Assembly (NCBI RefSeq): GCF_000685355.1
Contig: NZ_JHET01000001.1
Span: forward strand, 62,001 to 126,000
Origin: Microbacterium sp. CH12i
Lineage (GTDB): Bacteria > Actinomycetota > Actinomycetes > Actinomycetales > Microbacteriaceae
Reading direction: 5' to 3'
DNA: 64,000 bases
The notes under the pieces were generated by a model, which was given only the letters and a program-made list of their open reading frames with translations, did no database searches and was not told the DNA's origin. Of the stretch, positions 24,234 through 33,790 are shown in pieces. Position 1 is the first letter of the stretch. Each line of letters starts with the position of its first letter. A program made the translations under genes and the position numbers.

Positions 24234-25802
24234 TCAGTTCCCCGAGCGGATCATCTCGGCGCACTTCTCGCCCATCATCATCACGGTGATGTTGGGGTTG
24301 ACCGTGGTGATCTCCGGCATCGCCGAAGCATCGACCACGCGCAGGCGGGAGACGCCCTTCACGCGCAGCTGCGGGTCAAGCGGTGACATCTCGTCATCCA
24401 CGGGGCCCATCCGCACGGTTCCCACCGGGTGGTAGACGGTGTTGTGCGTGGCGCGGATGTACGCGGCGAGATCCTCGTCTGTCACTGCACCCGCACCCGG
24501 TGCGAGTTCGCGTCCGGCCCACTCCGACATCGCGGGCTGCGCGACGATCTCGCGTGCCTTGCGGATGCCGTTGATCATCACGCGCATGTCATGGCCCTCA
24601 GGGTCCGTGAAGTAGCGGGGATCGACCTTCGGCTTGTCGCGGTAGTCGATCGAACGCAGCCGGACCGTCCCGCGGGAGCGTGCGTGCGTGACGTTCGGCG
24701 TCAGGCAGATCATCTCCTCAGCGGTCGGGTAGCCCGCGCGGTAGGTGTGCATGTCAAACGGCACCGAGCCGTAGTGCATCATCAGATCCGGGCGATCGAG
24801 GCCCTCCTCGGTGGGCGCGAAGATGCCGATCTCCCACCACTGCGTCGATTCGCGCGGCATCTGCTTCTTCGCCTCCCACTGCACGACACCCTCGGGGTGA
24901 TCGGCGAGGTTCGAGCCGACGCCGGGGGAGTCCACGCGGACGTCGATCCCGACTTCGCGGAGGTGCTCGGCAGGGCCGATGCCAGAGAGCATGAGCAGCT
25001 GAGGCGTGTTGATCGCGCCAGCTGAAACGATGACCTCGCGGCTTGCCGCGATGTGAGAGGGGCGAGCGAAAGCATTGTCGACCGTGATCGCGCCGGTGCA
25101 CGCACCATCGTCGTCAAACGTGAGTTCCTTGACGTGCTGGCCGGTCAGGATGCTGAGATTGTCGCGCTCGAGGATCGGATGCAGGTACGACACCGAAGAC
25201 GACGCCCTGGTGCCGTCGGCCTGACGGTTCACCTGGAAGAAGTTCGCACCGTTGATGACCGTCTCGCCGCTGTTGAACTGCACGCGAGGGATGCCGGCCT
25301 GTTCGCAGGCATCCAAAAGAGCGATCCCGCAGGGGTCAACCGCCGGAACGTTCATCAGGTGCACGGGGCCGTCGTGGCCGTGCAGGTCGCCCTGCAGTTC
25401 GTTGGTCTCGAGCTTCTTGTACAGCGGGTAGGTGTGCTCCGAATCCCACCCGGTGGCGCCGTGGGTGTGGGCCCACTCGTCGAGATCTTCGCGCGGCGCC
25501 CAGAAAGCGATGCACGAGTTGTGTGACGAGCATCCGCCCAACACCTTGGCTCGCGCGTGGCGCATGAAGGAGTTGCCGTTTTCCTGCGGCTCGATGGGGT
25601 AGTCCCAGTCGAACCCAGATTCCAGCAGCTCCATCCAGCGATCGAGCCGCAGCACGACCTCCTGGTCGGTGTCGGAGGGACCCGCTTCGAGCAGACCCAC
25701 CGTGACGGACGGATCCTCGCTCAGCCGGGCGGCAACCGCGGCGCCGGCAGAACCACCGCCAACGATCACATAGTCGAAGGTGTGTGTCGTCTTCATCGTC
25801 AT
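24234..25802 (-). CDS. codA: Choline oxidase (GMC oxidoreductase)
   Basis: A 522-residue flavoenzyme that oxidises choline to betaine aldehyde and then glycine betaine, making H2O2. DYVIVGGGSAGAAVAARLSE opens the FAD site. AKVLGGCSSHNSCIAFW carries the His that links FAD in Arthrobacter choline oxidase. NTVYHPVGTVRMG and NPNITVMM hold the catalytic His and Asn. It closely resembles my memory of the Arthrobacter globiformis enzyme along its whole length. ATG at 25802 follows AGGAGCTG. Last gene of betT - aldehyde dehydrogenase - codA. Confidence 0.9.
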   Translation of the reverse strand: MTMKTTHTFDYVIVGGGSAGAAVAARLSEDPSVTVGLLEAGPSDTDQEVVLRLDRWMELLESGFDWDYPIEPQENGNSFMRHARAKVLGGCSSHNSCIAFWAPREDLDEWAHTHGATGWDSEHTYPLYKKLETNELQGDLHGHDGPVHLMNVPAVDPCGIALLDACEQAGIPRVQFNSGETVINGANFFQVNRQADGTRASSSVSYLHPILERDNLSILTGQHVKELTFDDDGACTGAITVDNAFARPSHIAASREVIVSAGAINTPQLLMLSGIGPAEHLREVGIDVRVDSPGVGSNLADHPEGVVQWEAKKQMPRESTQWWEIGIFAPTEEGLDRPDLMMHYGSVPFDMHTYRAGYPTAEEMICLTPNVTHARSRGTVRLRSIDYRDKPKVDPRYFTDPEGHDMRVMINGIRKAREIVAQPAMSEWAGRELAPGAGAVTDEDLAAYIRATHNTVYHPVGTVRMGPVDDEMSPLDPQLRVKGVSRLRVVDASAMPEITTVNPNITVMMMGEKCAEMIRSGN

Positions 25803-25829
25803 CAGCTCCTGATCAGTGCTCGGGGGAAC

Positions 25830-27302
25830 TCAGTGCTCGGGGAACCAGCCGGTCACCGCGGGGGTGAGGTTCTGGTAGATGTGCTTGGCTTCCTGGTATT
25901 CGGCAAGGCCGGTCGGCCCGAGCTCGCGCCCGAAGCCGGACTGCTTGAACCCGCCCCACTCGGCCTGCGGCAGGTAAGGGTGGTAGTCGTTGATCCAGAT
26001 CGTGCCGTGGCGGAGGCGCCGAGCGATGCGCTGTGCGCGACCGGCATCCTGCGACCAGACGGCGCCAGCCAGGCCATAGATGGTGTCGTTGGCGATTTCG
26101 ACGGCCTCATCCTCGGTGGTGAAAGTCTCAACGGTGACGACGGGGCCGAAGGCTTCATCGGTCACCACGGACATCCCGCGCTGCACCTGGTCGAGAATAG
26201 TCGGCAGGTAGTAGAAGCCGTCGGCCATCTCACCCTCAGGGGCTTTGCCGCCAGTGCGCAGTCGGGCGCCCTCTACGACGCCGGCCTGCACATATGCATC
26301 GACCTTCTCCCGGTGTGCGGCAGAGATCAAGGGACCGGTCTCGGCATCATCATCGAAGGGGCCGCCGAGGCGGATGGCCTCAGCGCGGCGCACCAACTCA
26401 TCAACGAAGCGCTCCGCAATCGACTCTTCGACCACGAGACGAGCGCCGGCCGAGCACACCTGACCGGAGTGCACGAATGCCGCGTTCAGCGCGTTGTCTA
26501 CGGCGGCGTCGAAGTCGGCATCGGCGAAGATCACGTTGGGGTTCTTGCCGCCGAGCTCGAGGGCGACCTTCTTCACGGTCGCCGCAGCGTTCGCGGCCAG
26601 AAGGCGGCCGGTCACCAGCCCTCCGGTGAACGAGACCATGTCGACGTCTTCGTGAGTGGAGAGCGGCCCGCCGGCTGTGGCGCCCGCGCCGAGCACAAGG
26701 TTGGCGACGCCCGCGGGCAGCCCCAACTCATCAAGCAGGTCCATCATGAGGATCGCCGTGTGCGGGGTCAGTTCGGCAGGCTTCAGCACGAACGAGTTTC
26801 CGGCAGCCAGTGCCGGTGCGATCTTCCACGCGGCCTGCAGCAGCGGATAGTTCCACGGTGTGATCAGCGCGCACACGCCAACCGGTTCGTGCTCGATCCG
26901 GCTGAGGACATTGGCATCGCCGGCATCGACGATGCGTCCGGCGTCCTGAGCGGCGAGCTTGCCGAAGTAGTCGAAGCACGCCGCGATGTCATCCATATCG
27001 ATGCGGGATTCGACGAGGCGCTTGCCAGTGTCGAGCGACTCGGCGCGAGCAAACTCTTCCTTGCGCTCGCGCAGGCGTTCAGCGACTTGCAGCAGAAAAT
27101 CGCCGCGCTGGGATGCCGGAGTGGACGTCCACACTCCGCTGTCGAATGCCTTTCGTGCGGCGTGGATCGCGGCGATCGCGTCGACCTCGGTTGCCTCGTC
27201 GACGACGGCCACGAGTGAGCCGTCGGCGGGGCAGCGGATCTCTCTGGTGCCGCCGTCGATTGCTGTGGTCCAGGCGCCGTCAATGAAGAGTGTGGCGGTC
27301 AT
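25830..27302 (-). CDS. betB: Betaine-aldehyde dehydrogenase-like aldehyde dehydrogenase
   Basis: A 490-residue NAD(P)-dependent aldehyde dehydrogenase. VALELGGKNPNVIFADAD holds the catalytic-base Glu, SGQVCSAGARLVV the nucleophile Cys, and TPWNYPLLQAAWKIAPALA the cofactor lysine region. By position it converts betaine aldehyde to glycine betaine. Its start overlaps the transporter stop by ATGA, and it lies 27 bases before codA. The aldehyde specificity is inferred from the operon. Confidence 0.85.
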   Translation of the reverse strand: MTATLFIDGAWTTAIDGGTREIRCPADGSLVAVVDEATEVDAIAAIHAARKAFDSGVWTSTPASQRGDFLLQVAERLRERKEEFARAESLDTGKRLVESRIDMDDIAACFDYFGKLAAQDAGRIVDAGDANVLSRIEHEPVGVCALITPWNYPLLQAAWKIAPALAAGNSFVLKPAELTPHTAILMMDLLDELGLPAGVANLVLGAGATAGGPLSTHEDVDMVSFTGGLVTGRLLAANAAATVKKVALELGGKNPNVIFADADFDAAVDNALNAAFVHSGQVCSAGARLVVEESIAERFVDELVRRAEAIRLGGPFDDDAETGPLISAAHREKVDAYVQAGVVEGARLRTGGKAPEGEMADGFYYLPTILDQVQRGMSVVTDEAFGPVVTVETFTTEDEAVEIANDTIYGLAGAVWSQDAGRAQRIARRLRHGTIWINDYHPYLPQAEWGGFKQSGFGRELGPTGLAEYQEAKHIYQNLTPAVTGWFPEH

Positions 27303-29484
27303 GGGGTCTCCTTCGGAGTGCTTGCATCAGAGGTGGAGTTAGTGTCGGAATCGGATTTCGGTTCCAGGAAGTCTCCCTGCCAGTCGGTGATCACCGGCAG
27401 AGCTTCGGTGAAGACCGGTTCCGGCACGTCGACGGTGAGTCGCAGGTACTCCAGGTGGGATTCGTAGCCGCTCAACACGTCGGTAATCAGCTGATCGGCC
27501 GTGTAGCCGTAGACGTCATAACCGCGTGAGCCGGTGGCAGCGAAGGGTTCGATTCGGAAGTACTGTCCCGATTCGCTGACGCTCCGGTAGGCGAACGTTG
27601 GCAGCTCGTGGGGAACAGGGTAGAGCTGGTAGGTGAAGTTCTCGCCGTCGGCGAAGGGGACGGACAGCACCAGCGAAGGCATGTCTAGACCGTCGATGTC
27701 GAGGCGTTCGACGGTTGCCTCGGCGCCGGCCGCGCACAGCTCATCCGCGACATCCTGCAATGCAGGCGCTGCCACCGCGTCGAGGTAGTTGATCGCCTGC
27801 GCACGCCCGGGGAACGTGGTCGAGCGCTTCAGGCGCTGGCGCCAGTTCGTCTGCGTCGGGCCGAAGCGTCCAGGGATCGTGGCGAGGTAGCCCGCACGAT
27901 GATGTTTCTCGGCTCCCAGCGCGCGGTATAGCGAGATCATCACCAGGTACAGCAGCAGTGAGACGGGCAGGCCGATGATGAGCGTGGCCGCCTGCAGCGT
28001 CGGAACGCCGCCGACCAGCAGCATGCCGAGAGTCAAAAGCCCGGTGGCCACGACCAGAAGATGCGCAACATCTTCCCGGCATCCTGCTGGGGGTCTTCCA
28101 TCTTGGACGTCAGGTTCGCGAGCACCAGTGCGCCGGAGTCTGCGGAGGTGACGTAGAAGAGCAGTCCGGTCAGCAACGCGACGCCGAGCACGACGGGGGC
28201 AGCCGGATACTGCTGCAGCAGATCGAAGAACGCGCGCTCCGGGGTGTTCACCGCAGATTCCGCGAAGGCCTTATCGCCGCCCAGGATGAGCTCGAGAGCG
28301 GAGTTGCCGAAGACCGAGATGAAGATCGCGATGAACGCGAACGGGATCACCAGCACGCCGACGATGAACTGGCGCAGTGTCCGGCCGCGCGAGATGCGCG
28401 CGAGGAAGAGTCCGACGAACGGCGCCCAGGCAATCCACCAGGCCCAGAAGAACAGTGTCCATGCCTGCATCCAGTCGTCCGGGCGGCTCCACGCGAACGT
28501 GTCCATGAGCATGCTGGGGAAAGCGGCGAAGAAGTCGCCGACGTTCATCACGAGACCGTCCATGATGCGCCGGGTCTGGCCGGTGATCGTGATCCAGATC
28601 AGCAGGGCGATGGCGAGGACGACGTTTGCCTCGGACAGGCGCCGGATGCCCTTTTCGACGCCGGAGACGGTGGAGATGGTCGCCATCGCTACGGCGAGCA
28701 CGATCAGCGCGATCTGCATCGAGACACCATCGGGGGTGCCGAACAGTACATGCATCCCGTAGCTGAGTTGCACGACGCCGATGCCGAGGGTCGTAGCGAT
28801 GCCGAATACGGTGCCGAGCACGGTGAAGATGTCGACGCTGTGTCCGACCCAGCCGTTCGTGTACTTGCCGAAAATGGGAGCGAGGACGGAGCGGATGGTC
28901 AACGGTTGGTTGCGGCGGTACGCGAAGTAGGCGAAGGCTGCGCCCATCAGCGCGTACATCGCCCAGCCGACGGGGCCGTAGTGGAAGAACGTCCAGACGA
29001 TCGCCTGTCGGGCGGCCGCGATGGTCTCACCTGCGCCCGTTGGCGGATGCATGTACTGCGCGGCGGGTTCTGAGACAGCGAAGAACATCAGATCGATGCC
29101 GATGCCCGCAGCAAAAAGCATCGACGCCCAAGTGAACATGCTGAACTGCGGCTTCGAGTGATCGGGCCCGAGTTTGGTGCGGCCCACCGAGGAGAACGCC
29201 AGGATCAGCACGAACACCACCACGATCGCCGCGGTGAGGACGAAATACCAGCCAAAGTTGGTCGAGATCCACACCACCATGACGCCGATGACTTCACCGG
29301 CTTGCACCGGTGCGAAAATCGCCCACAGCGCGATCGCCAGGATCGCTGCCGCCGATCCGATCAGTACAGGCCAGCGGGGCGGCGGTACGGCGCTCTTTCG
29401 CGTCGAAAGGACAGGGGGTGCGGTATCTTCGGGCATCACATCAGTTCCGTCGAGTATCGGCCAGTTAAAGTCATCTTCAGTCAC
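27299..29484 (-). CDS. BCCT family choline/betaine transporter (one-base frame break)
   Basis: A 728-residue product when read through: 12 transmembrane helices and a long cytoplasmic C-terminal domain, like BetT transporters. PQFSMFTWASMLFAAGIG and WTLFFWAWWIAWAPFVG are the family signatures. The frame breaks at about 28054 (TGGG to TGG on the minus strand). Past it the frame continues VVATGLLTLGMLLVGGVP and the C-terminal domain. A GTG at 29484 is the chosen start, with ATG 29436 as an alternative. It imports choline for the two enzymes downstream. Confidence 0.8.
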
Positions 29485-29522
29485 GTTCTGGCACCGAGGA
29501 TAGCAAACTGCGTCATTGCGGA

Positions 29523-30101
29523 TCAGATGATATTCGCGAGCACCTCTGCGGTATTGCTGATCGTGATCTGCGGCGGATAGAGCCCCATCACCTGGATTGC
29601 TGCGGCATGGTTCTCTGCCGTCGAACCAGCGCACGCATCGGCGGCAACGGTGACGTGCGCGCCGGCATCCGCTGCGGCCAGCGCCGTTGAAATCACACAG
29701 CAGTCCGTCGAGACTCCGCTCAGCACTACGTGTGCCCCGCGACCGACGATCGCCTCGATTTCTGCACCCCACTTGCCGAACGTCGGCAGGTCGAGCGTCT
29801 CGCGGCGGCTCAGCGCGGCAGCCTCCGGAACCAGCTCGAACAGCGGATCGGTCGACGGCTGATCTGCGAACGGCCACGCTGCGAAGTACTCGCCCCACGA
29901 GGTGGAGCGATCAGCTGTCGGCATCCATCTGGTCACGAGAACGCGCTCGCCGAAAGCATCCGCGAGCGCACGAATTCTCGGCATCACATCGGCGAAGAAC
30001 GGCGAACCCCAGGCTGAATCCGGCGAGGCGAAGATCGCCTGCGGGTCGATGATGACGAGCCATCCGGTCCCGGACGAAGGGTCAGGAACCGGCGTACTCA
30101 C
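29523..30101 (-). CDS. Isochorismatase-family cysteine hydrolase
   Basis: A 192-residue hydrolase with the Asp-Lys-Cys triad of the isochorismatase/nicotinamidase fold: VIIDPQAIF (Asp), LPTFGKWGAEI (Lys) and SGVSTDCCVISTA (Cys). The family hydrolyses amides or vinyl ethers such as nicotinamide, ureidoacrylate or N-carbamoyl compounds. It overlaps the NCS1 permease gene by four bases and is cotranscribed with it. The permease should import its substrate, a nucleobase-like or vitamin-like amide by inference. Confidence 0.8.
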   Translation of the reverse strand: MSTPVPDPSSGTGWLVIIDPQAIFASPDSAWGSPFFADVMPRIRALADAFGERVLVTRWMPTADRSTSWGEYFAAWPFADQPSTDPLFELVPEAAALSRRETLDLPTFGKWGAEIEAIVGRGAHVVLSGVSTDCCVISTALAAADAGAHVTVAADACAGSTAENHAAAIQVMGLYPPQITISNTAEVLANII

Positions 30102-31549
30102 GCCTGCTCCTGACGACGGATCTTCCGAGCCCGGGCGAAGTACGTCACCACGAACGACAGCACGAGCGCGAAGAAGACGCCGAGGTTCGCGTATGCCCAG
30201 TCGCCATCCTTACCTCCGATGAGCGGGAGGAGGTAGCCCTGCCAGTTATTCCAGGCGGCGTCTTCGGCAAACAGGTTCACGACGAGTCCCCAGCCGATGA
30301 CCGAGGTGACGACCATCGTGATGATCGACGTCCAGTCCCACGCGCCGTAGCGGCCGTTGGCGTCGAACAGCGCCTCATCGTCGTAGTCCTTCTTGCGTCG
30401 CAGAATGTCAGCGATGAGGATGCCGGCCCATGATGCCAGCGGCACGCCCAGGGTGATGAGGAAGCTCTGGAATGGACCGAGAAAGTCGGTCGCGAAGAAC
30501 ACGACATAGATCGTGCCGATCGTGAGGATGACACCGTCGATCGCCGCTGCAGACGGGCGAGGAATGCGGATGCCGAGGCTCAGCAGCGTGAGTCCGGAGG
30601 AGTAGATTCCGAGCACCGCGCCGGAGACGAGCGCGAGCACCGCGGTGAGTAAGAACGGTACGAGCACCCAGACCGGGAGAATCGCCGCGAGAGCGCCGAT
30701 TGGGTCTCCGGCGATCGCGTTCAGCAGATTCTCGTCGGAGCCCGCGAGCAGCAAACCGAAGACGACGAGAATGACCGGGGCGACTGACCCGCCGATCGTG
30801 TTCCACGCGACGATCGCGCCGTCAGATGCGGTGCGTTTCTGGTAGCGCGACCAGTCGGCGGCGATGTTGATCCAGCCGAGACCGAACCCGGTCATGACCA
30901 TCACCAGTGCACCGATGAGCTGACCGAGGCTGCCGTCGGGGAGCGCCATGACCGCGGCGAAATCGATGTGCGAGAAGGCGAGGATGACGTACAGGATCGT
31001 GACGGCGCCGGTGACCCAGGTGAGTACCGACTGAAGCTTCATAATCGTGTGATAGCCGAGCACGGATGCTGCGACGATGAGCGCCGCGACGATCACGGTG
31101 GCGGTGATCTTCAGAGCGACGCTGTCGCCGTCGCCGCCGAGCTGGGTGATGACGGTCGCAGTGGCGAGTACCGCCATGATCGCCAGAAACGTTTCCCAGC
31201 CGATCGAGGTCAGCCACGAGACGATGCCGGGGACTTTCTGCCCGTGCACGCCGAACGCCGCGCGCGAGAGCACCATGGTCGGCGCGGAGCCGCGCTTGCC
31301 GGCAATGGCGATCAGGCCGCACAGCAGGAACGACACCACGATGCCGATGATCGACACGATCGTCGCCTGCCAGAACGAGATGCCGAAGCCGAGCACGAAC
31401 GAGCCGTACGACATGCCGAACACCGAGACGTTCGCCGCGAACCACGGCCAAAACAGGTCGCGGGGCTTCGCCGTGCGATCAGACTCGGGGATGACCTCGA
31501 TGCCGGCGCGTTCGATCAGCCCCGGTGCTGCTGCAATCTTCTGGCTCAT
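30098..31549 (-). CDS. NCS1 family nucleobase/cation permease
   Basis: A 483-residue protein with about 12 transmembrane helices of the cytosine/purine, uracil, thiamine, allantoin permease family. Recognisable stretches are the N-terminal DLFWPWFAANVSVFG and GFGLGWINIAADWSRYQ, where the family usually shows N-x-D-x-S-R. ATGA links it to the downstream cysteine hydrolase. The substrate cannot be read from sequence. Confidence 0.8.
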   Translation of the reverse strand: MSQKIAAAPGLIERAGIEVIPESDRTAKPRDLFWPWFAANVSVFGMSYGSFVLGFGISFWQATIVSIIGIVVSFLLCGLIAIAGKRGSAPTMVLSRAAFGVHGQKVPGIVSWLTSIGWETFLAIMAVLATATVITQLGGDGDSVALKITATVIVAALIVAASVLGYHTIMKLQSVLTWVTGAVTILYVILAFSHIDFAAVMALPDGSLGQLIGALVMVMTGFGLGWINIAADWSRYQKRTASDGAIVAWNTIGGSVAPVILVVFGLLLAGSDENLLNAIAGDPIGALAAILPVWVLVPFLLTAVLALVSGAVLGIYSSGLTLLSLGIRIPRPSAAAIDGVILTIGTIYVVFFATDFLGPFQSFLITLGVPLASWAGILIADILRRKKDYDDEALFDANGRYGAWDWTSIITMVVTSVIGWGLVVNLFAEDAAWNNWQGYLLPLIGGKDGDWAYANLGVFFALVLSFVVTYFARARKIRRQEQA

Positions 31550-31583
31550 GCCATCATCCTGGCACTGCCGCGCCTGCGTGGGG

Positions 31584-32873
31584 TTAGGCGGTGAAGAAGG
31601 ATGCGGCGACGCGTGTCAGCGCGTCGAGGTCACTGACGCCGGCGAGCTCACGAGCGGAGTGCATTGAGAGGATCGGAATGCCGACGTCAACCGTGCGGAT
31701 TCCGAGCCTGGTCGCCGTGATCGGACCGATCGTTGACCCGCAGGGGACGGCGTTGTTCGAGACGAACTCTTGAGAATGGACTCCCGCGGTGGCGCACCAG
31801 TTCGCCCAGGCGGCTGCGCCTAGAGCGTCCGTCGCGTAGCGCTGGTTGGCATTGATCTTCAAGATCGGGCCCGACCCGAGCAGCGGCTGCACAACCGGAT
31901 CGTGCTTGTGCGCGTAGTTCGGGTGCACTGAGTGACCGACATCGCTGGAGAGACACCAGGATGCCGCGAACGCGCGACGCTGTTCAGAGGCATCTGCGCC
32001 CAGGTCGGCGTAGATCCGCGCGAGAATGTCTTCAAGGAATGGGCCTGCGGCGCCAGAGCGAGAGTTCGAACCCAGCTCTTCGTGGTCGAAAGCCGCGAGG
32101 ATCGCGATGCCCTGGCCCTCAAATTCGTCCGCGGCCAGTGCCGACAGTGCGACTACGCCAGCATGCACGGATGCCAGATCGTCGAGCCGACCACTGGCGA
32201 AGAACGCGTTGTCCTTTCCGAACACCGCACCCCGAGCAGAATCCGCCACAACGGCGTCAAATCCACGTATATCTGCGGCGTCCACGCCAGCGGAAGAAGC
32301 AAGCTCACCGAGCAGGTCTTCTGCGGTCGGATCTCCCAGGCCCCACACCGGTTGGGTCTGGAACTGCTTGTCGAGCGCGAGGCCGGTATTCGCCTCGCGA
32401 TCCAGGTGAACCGCCAGCTGGGGAAGGCGGAGCAGTGCACCAGTATCGGAGAGCACGACACGGCCGTCTGCTAGTGCGAGGCGGCCAGCGAGGCGCAGTT
32501 CACGGTCAAGCCAGGAGTTGAGCAGCGGGCCGCCGTAGACCTCGACGCCTGCCTGGAGCCAGCCACGGGAACCGGTCGTCGGCTTCGGCTTGAGCTTGAA
32601 ACCGGGGGAATCAGTGTGGGCACCGAAAATCTGCGCGGATGTCGTGGCTGCGGCATGCTTCGGTACAGCCCAGGCAATCGCAGCGCCGTCGCGCACAACG
32701 ACGAAACGGCCGCCGGCTTGTGTCGGCCACGCGTCCTCCTCGCTCAGCCTTACGAAACCGGTGTTCTCAAGGCGTCGTGCGACCTCTTCGGCGGCGTGAT
32801 AGCTCGAGGGGGATGCTGCGACGAAATCGGCGAGATCCTCAGCGTGCGACAGGGCGTGCGGCGTAACGGGCAT
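31584..32873 (-). CDS. apeB: M18 family aminopeptidase
   Basis: A 429-residue dinuclear zinc aminopeptidase of the M18 group. Metal ligands are in FGAHTDSPGFKLKP (HxD), AFDHEELGSNSRSGA and the late PILSMHSARELAG (His). These enzymes trim N-terminal acidic or other residues from peptides in the cytosol. Length fits the family. It lies between the NCS1 gene and the response regulator on the same strand, apparently as its own unit. Start ATG at 32873. Confidence 0.9.
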   Translation of the reverse strand: MPVTPHALSHAEDLADFVAASPSSYHAAEEVARRLENTGFVRLSEEDAWPTQAGGRFVVVRDGAAIAWAVPKHAAATTSAQIFGAHTDSPGFKLKPKPTTGSRGWLQAGVEVYGGPLLNSWLDRELRLAGRLALADGRVVLSDTGALLRLPQLAVHLDREANTGLALDKQFQTQPVWGLGDPTAEDLLGELASSAGVDAADIRGFDAVVADSARGAVFGKDNAFFASGRLDDLASVHAGVVALSALAADEFEGQGIAILAAFDHEELGSNSRSGAAGPFLEDILARIYADLGADASEQRRAFAASWCLSSDVGHSVHPNYAHKHDPVVQPLLGSGPILKINANQRYATDALGAAAWANWCATAGVHSQEFVSNNAVPCGSTIGPITATRLGIRTVDVGIPILSMHSARELAGVSDLDALTRVAASFFTA

Positions 32874-32903
32874 CCTTCGATCGTAGCCGCGCGTCAGGGC
32901 GAG

Positions 32904-33563
32904 TCAGCCGAAGTTCACCAGGCCGGCATGCGCCGCCGCGACGATGATCTGCACGCGGTCGCGCACCTGCCATTTCGACATGATGCTGCCGAGGTGGGCT
33001 TTTACAGTGCCCTCAGAGACGATGATCGCCCGCGCGATCTCAGCGTTCGACATGCCCTGCGTCAGGCAGTGGAGTACTTCTCTCTCGCGTTCAGTGAGCG
33101 GGGCGAGCTGATCCGTCTGCCTGGCTGCGGCAGATTCGGTCTCGCGCACGTGCTTGACGAGCATCGACGCGATCCTCGGCGACAGAGAACTGGCGCCGTT
33201 GTAGACCTCGCGTACACCCGCGCGAATGCTCTCGGCGCTGGAGTCCTTGAGCATGTACCCGGAAGCGCCAGCGCTGAGCATCGGAAGCACGGTATCGCTC
33301 CCTTCGAGGGTGGTCACGGCCAGTATGCGGATGTCCGGCCAGCGCTGCGCGATGGCTGCGGTCGCTTCGATACCGTTCATCTCCGGCATCTGCACGTCCA
33401 TCATGATCACGTCAGGAATGTCCTGCTCCACGAAGGCGATCGCTTCGAGACCGGATTCGGCTTCGCCGATGACCTCGATCTCTGCATCGCGCGACACGAA
33501 GTGCGAGAGCGCTGAGCGCACCAGCGGATCGTCATCGACGATGAGAACACGGATTTCCGGCAT
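32904..33563 (-). CDS. NarL/LuxR-family response regulator
   Basis: A 219-residue regulator. The receiver domain has the acidic pocket VDDDP (Asp10-12), the phospho-acceptor Asp56 in VIMMDVQMPEMNG and Lys in MLKDSS. The C-terminal LuxR helix-turn-helix reads LTEREREVLHCLTQGMSNAEIA...EGTVKAHLGSIM. It diverges from the histidine kinase gene, its likely partner, with CTAGAC repeats before it and after the kinase. Confidence 0.9.
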   Translation of the reverse strand: MPEIRVLIVDDDPLVRSALSHFVSRDAEIEVIGEAESGLEAIAFVEQDIPDVIMMDVQMPEMNGIEATAAIAQRWPDIRILAVTTLEGSDTVLPMLSAGASGYMLKDSSAESIRAGVREVYNGASSLSPRIASMLVKHVRETESAAARQTDQLAPLTEREREVLHCLTQGMSNAEIARAIIVSEGTVKAHLGSIMSKWQVRDRVQIIVAAAHAGLVNFG

Positions 33564-33602
33564 GAGAGAAGCCTAACCGCCAGGAGGGTTGTCGCGGATG
33601 CC

Positions 33603-33618
33603 CTAGACCTTTGGTCAA
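33603..33618. promoter_or_regulatory. CTAGACC-type element upstream of the response regulator
   Basis: CTAGACCTTTGGTCAA; most of it equals the reverse complement of the perfect palindrome at 34955-34970. It is 39 bases before the regulator start, so it may be an autoregulatory site. Confidence 0.4.
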
Positions 33619-33790
33619 AAAAGACTGTCCGGTAGTCAGATGCGCTGACGCTTGTTCACCGAGAAGATGAGTTTAGACATTCGACGTAAGACCTAATCTT
33701 GGTGGTGAAAACTATGACTTTCTGGCAAATGATGGCGAAGGCCTTCGGTTTCTAAGGCTAACGCATTTGGCAAATAGGAGATACTGAACC

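Noticed and set aside
25557..27218. Long open forward frame of about 550 codons
   Set aside because: It lies antisense to codA and betB, whose protein motifs are complete. The product is a low-complexity shadow.
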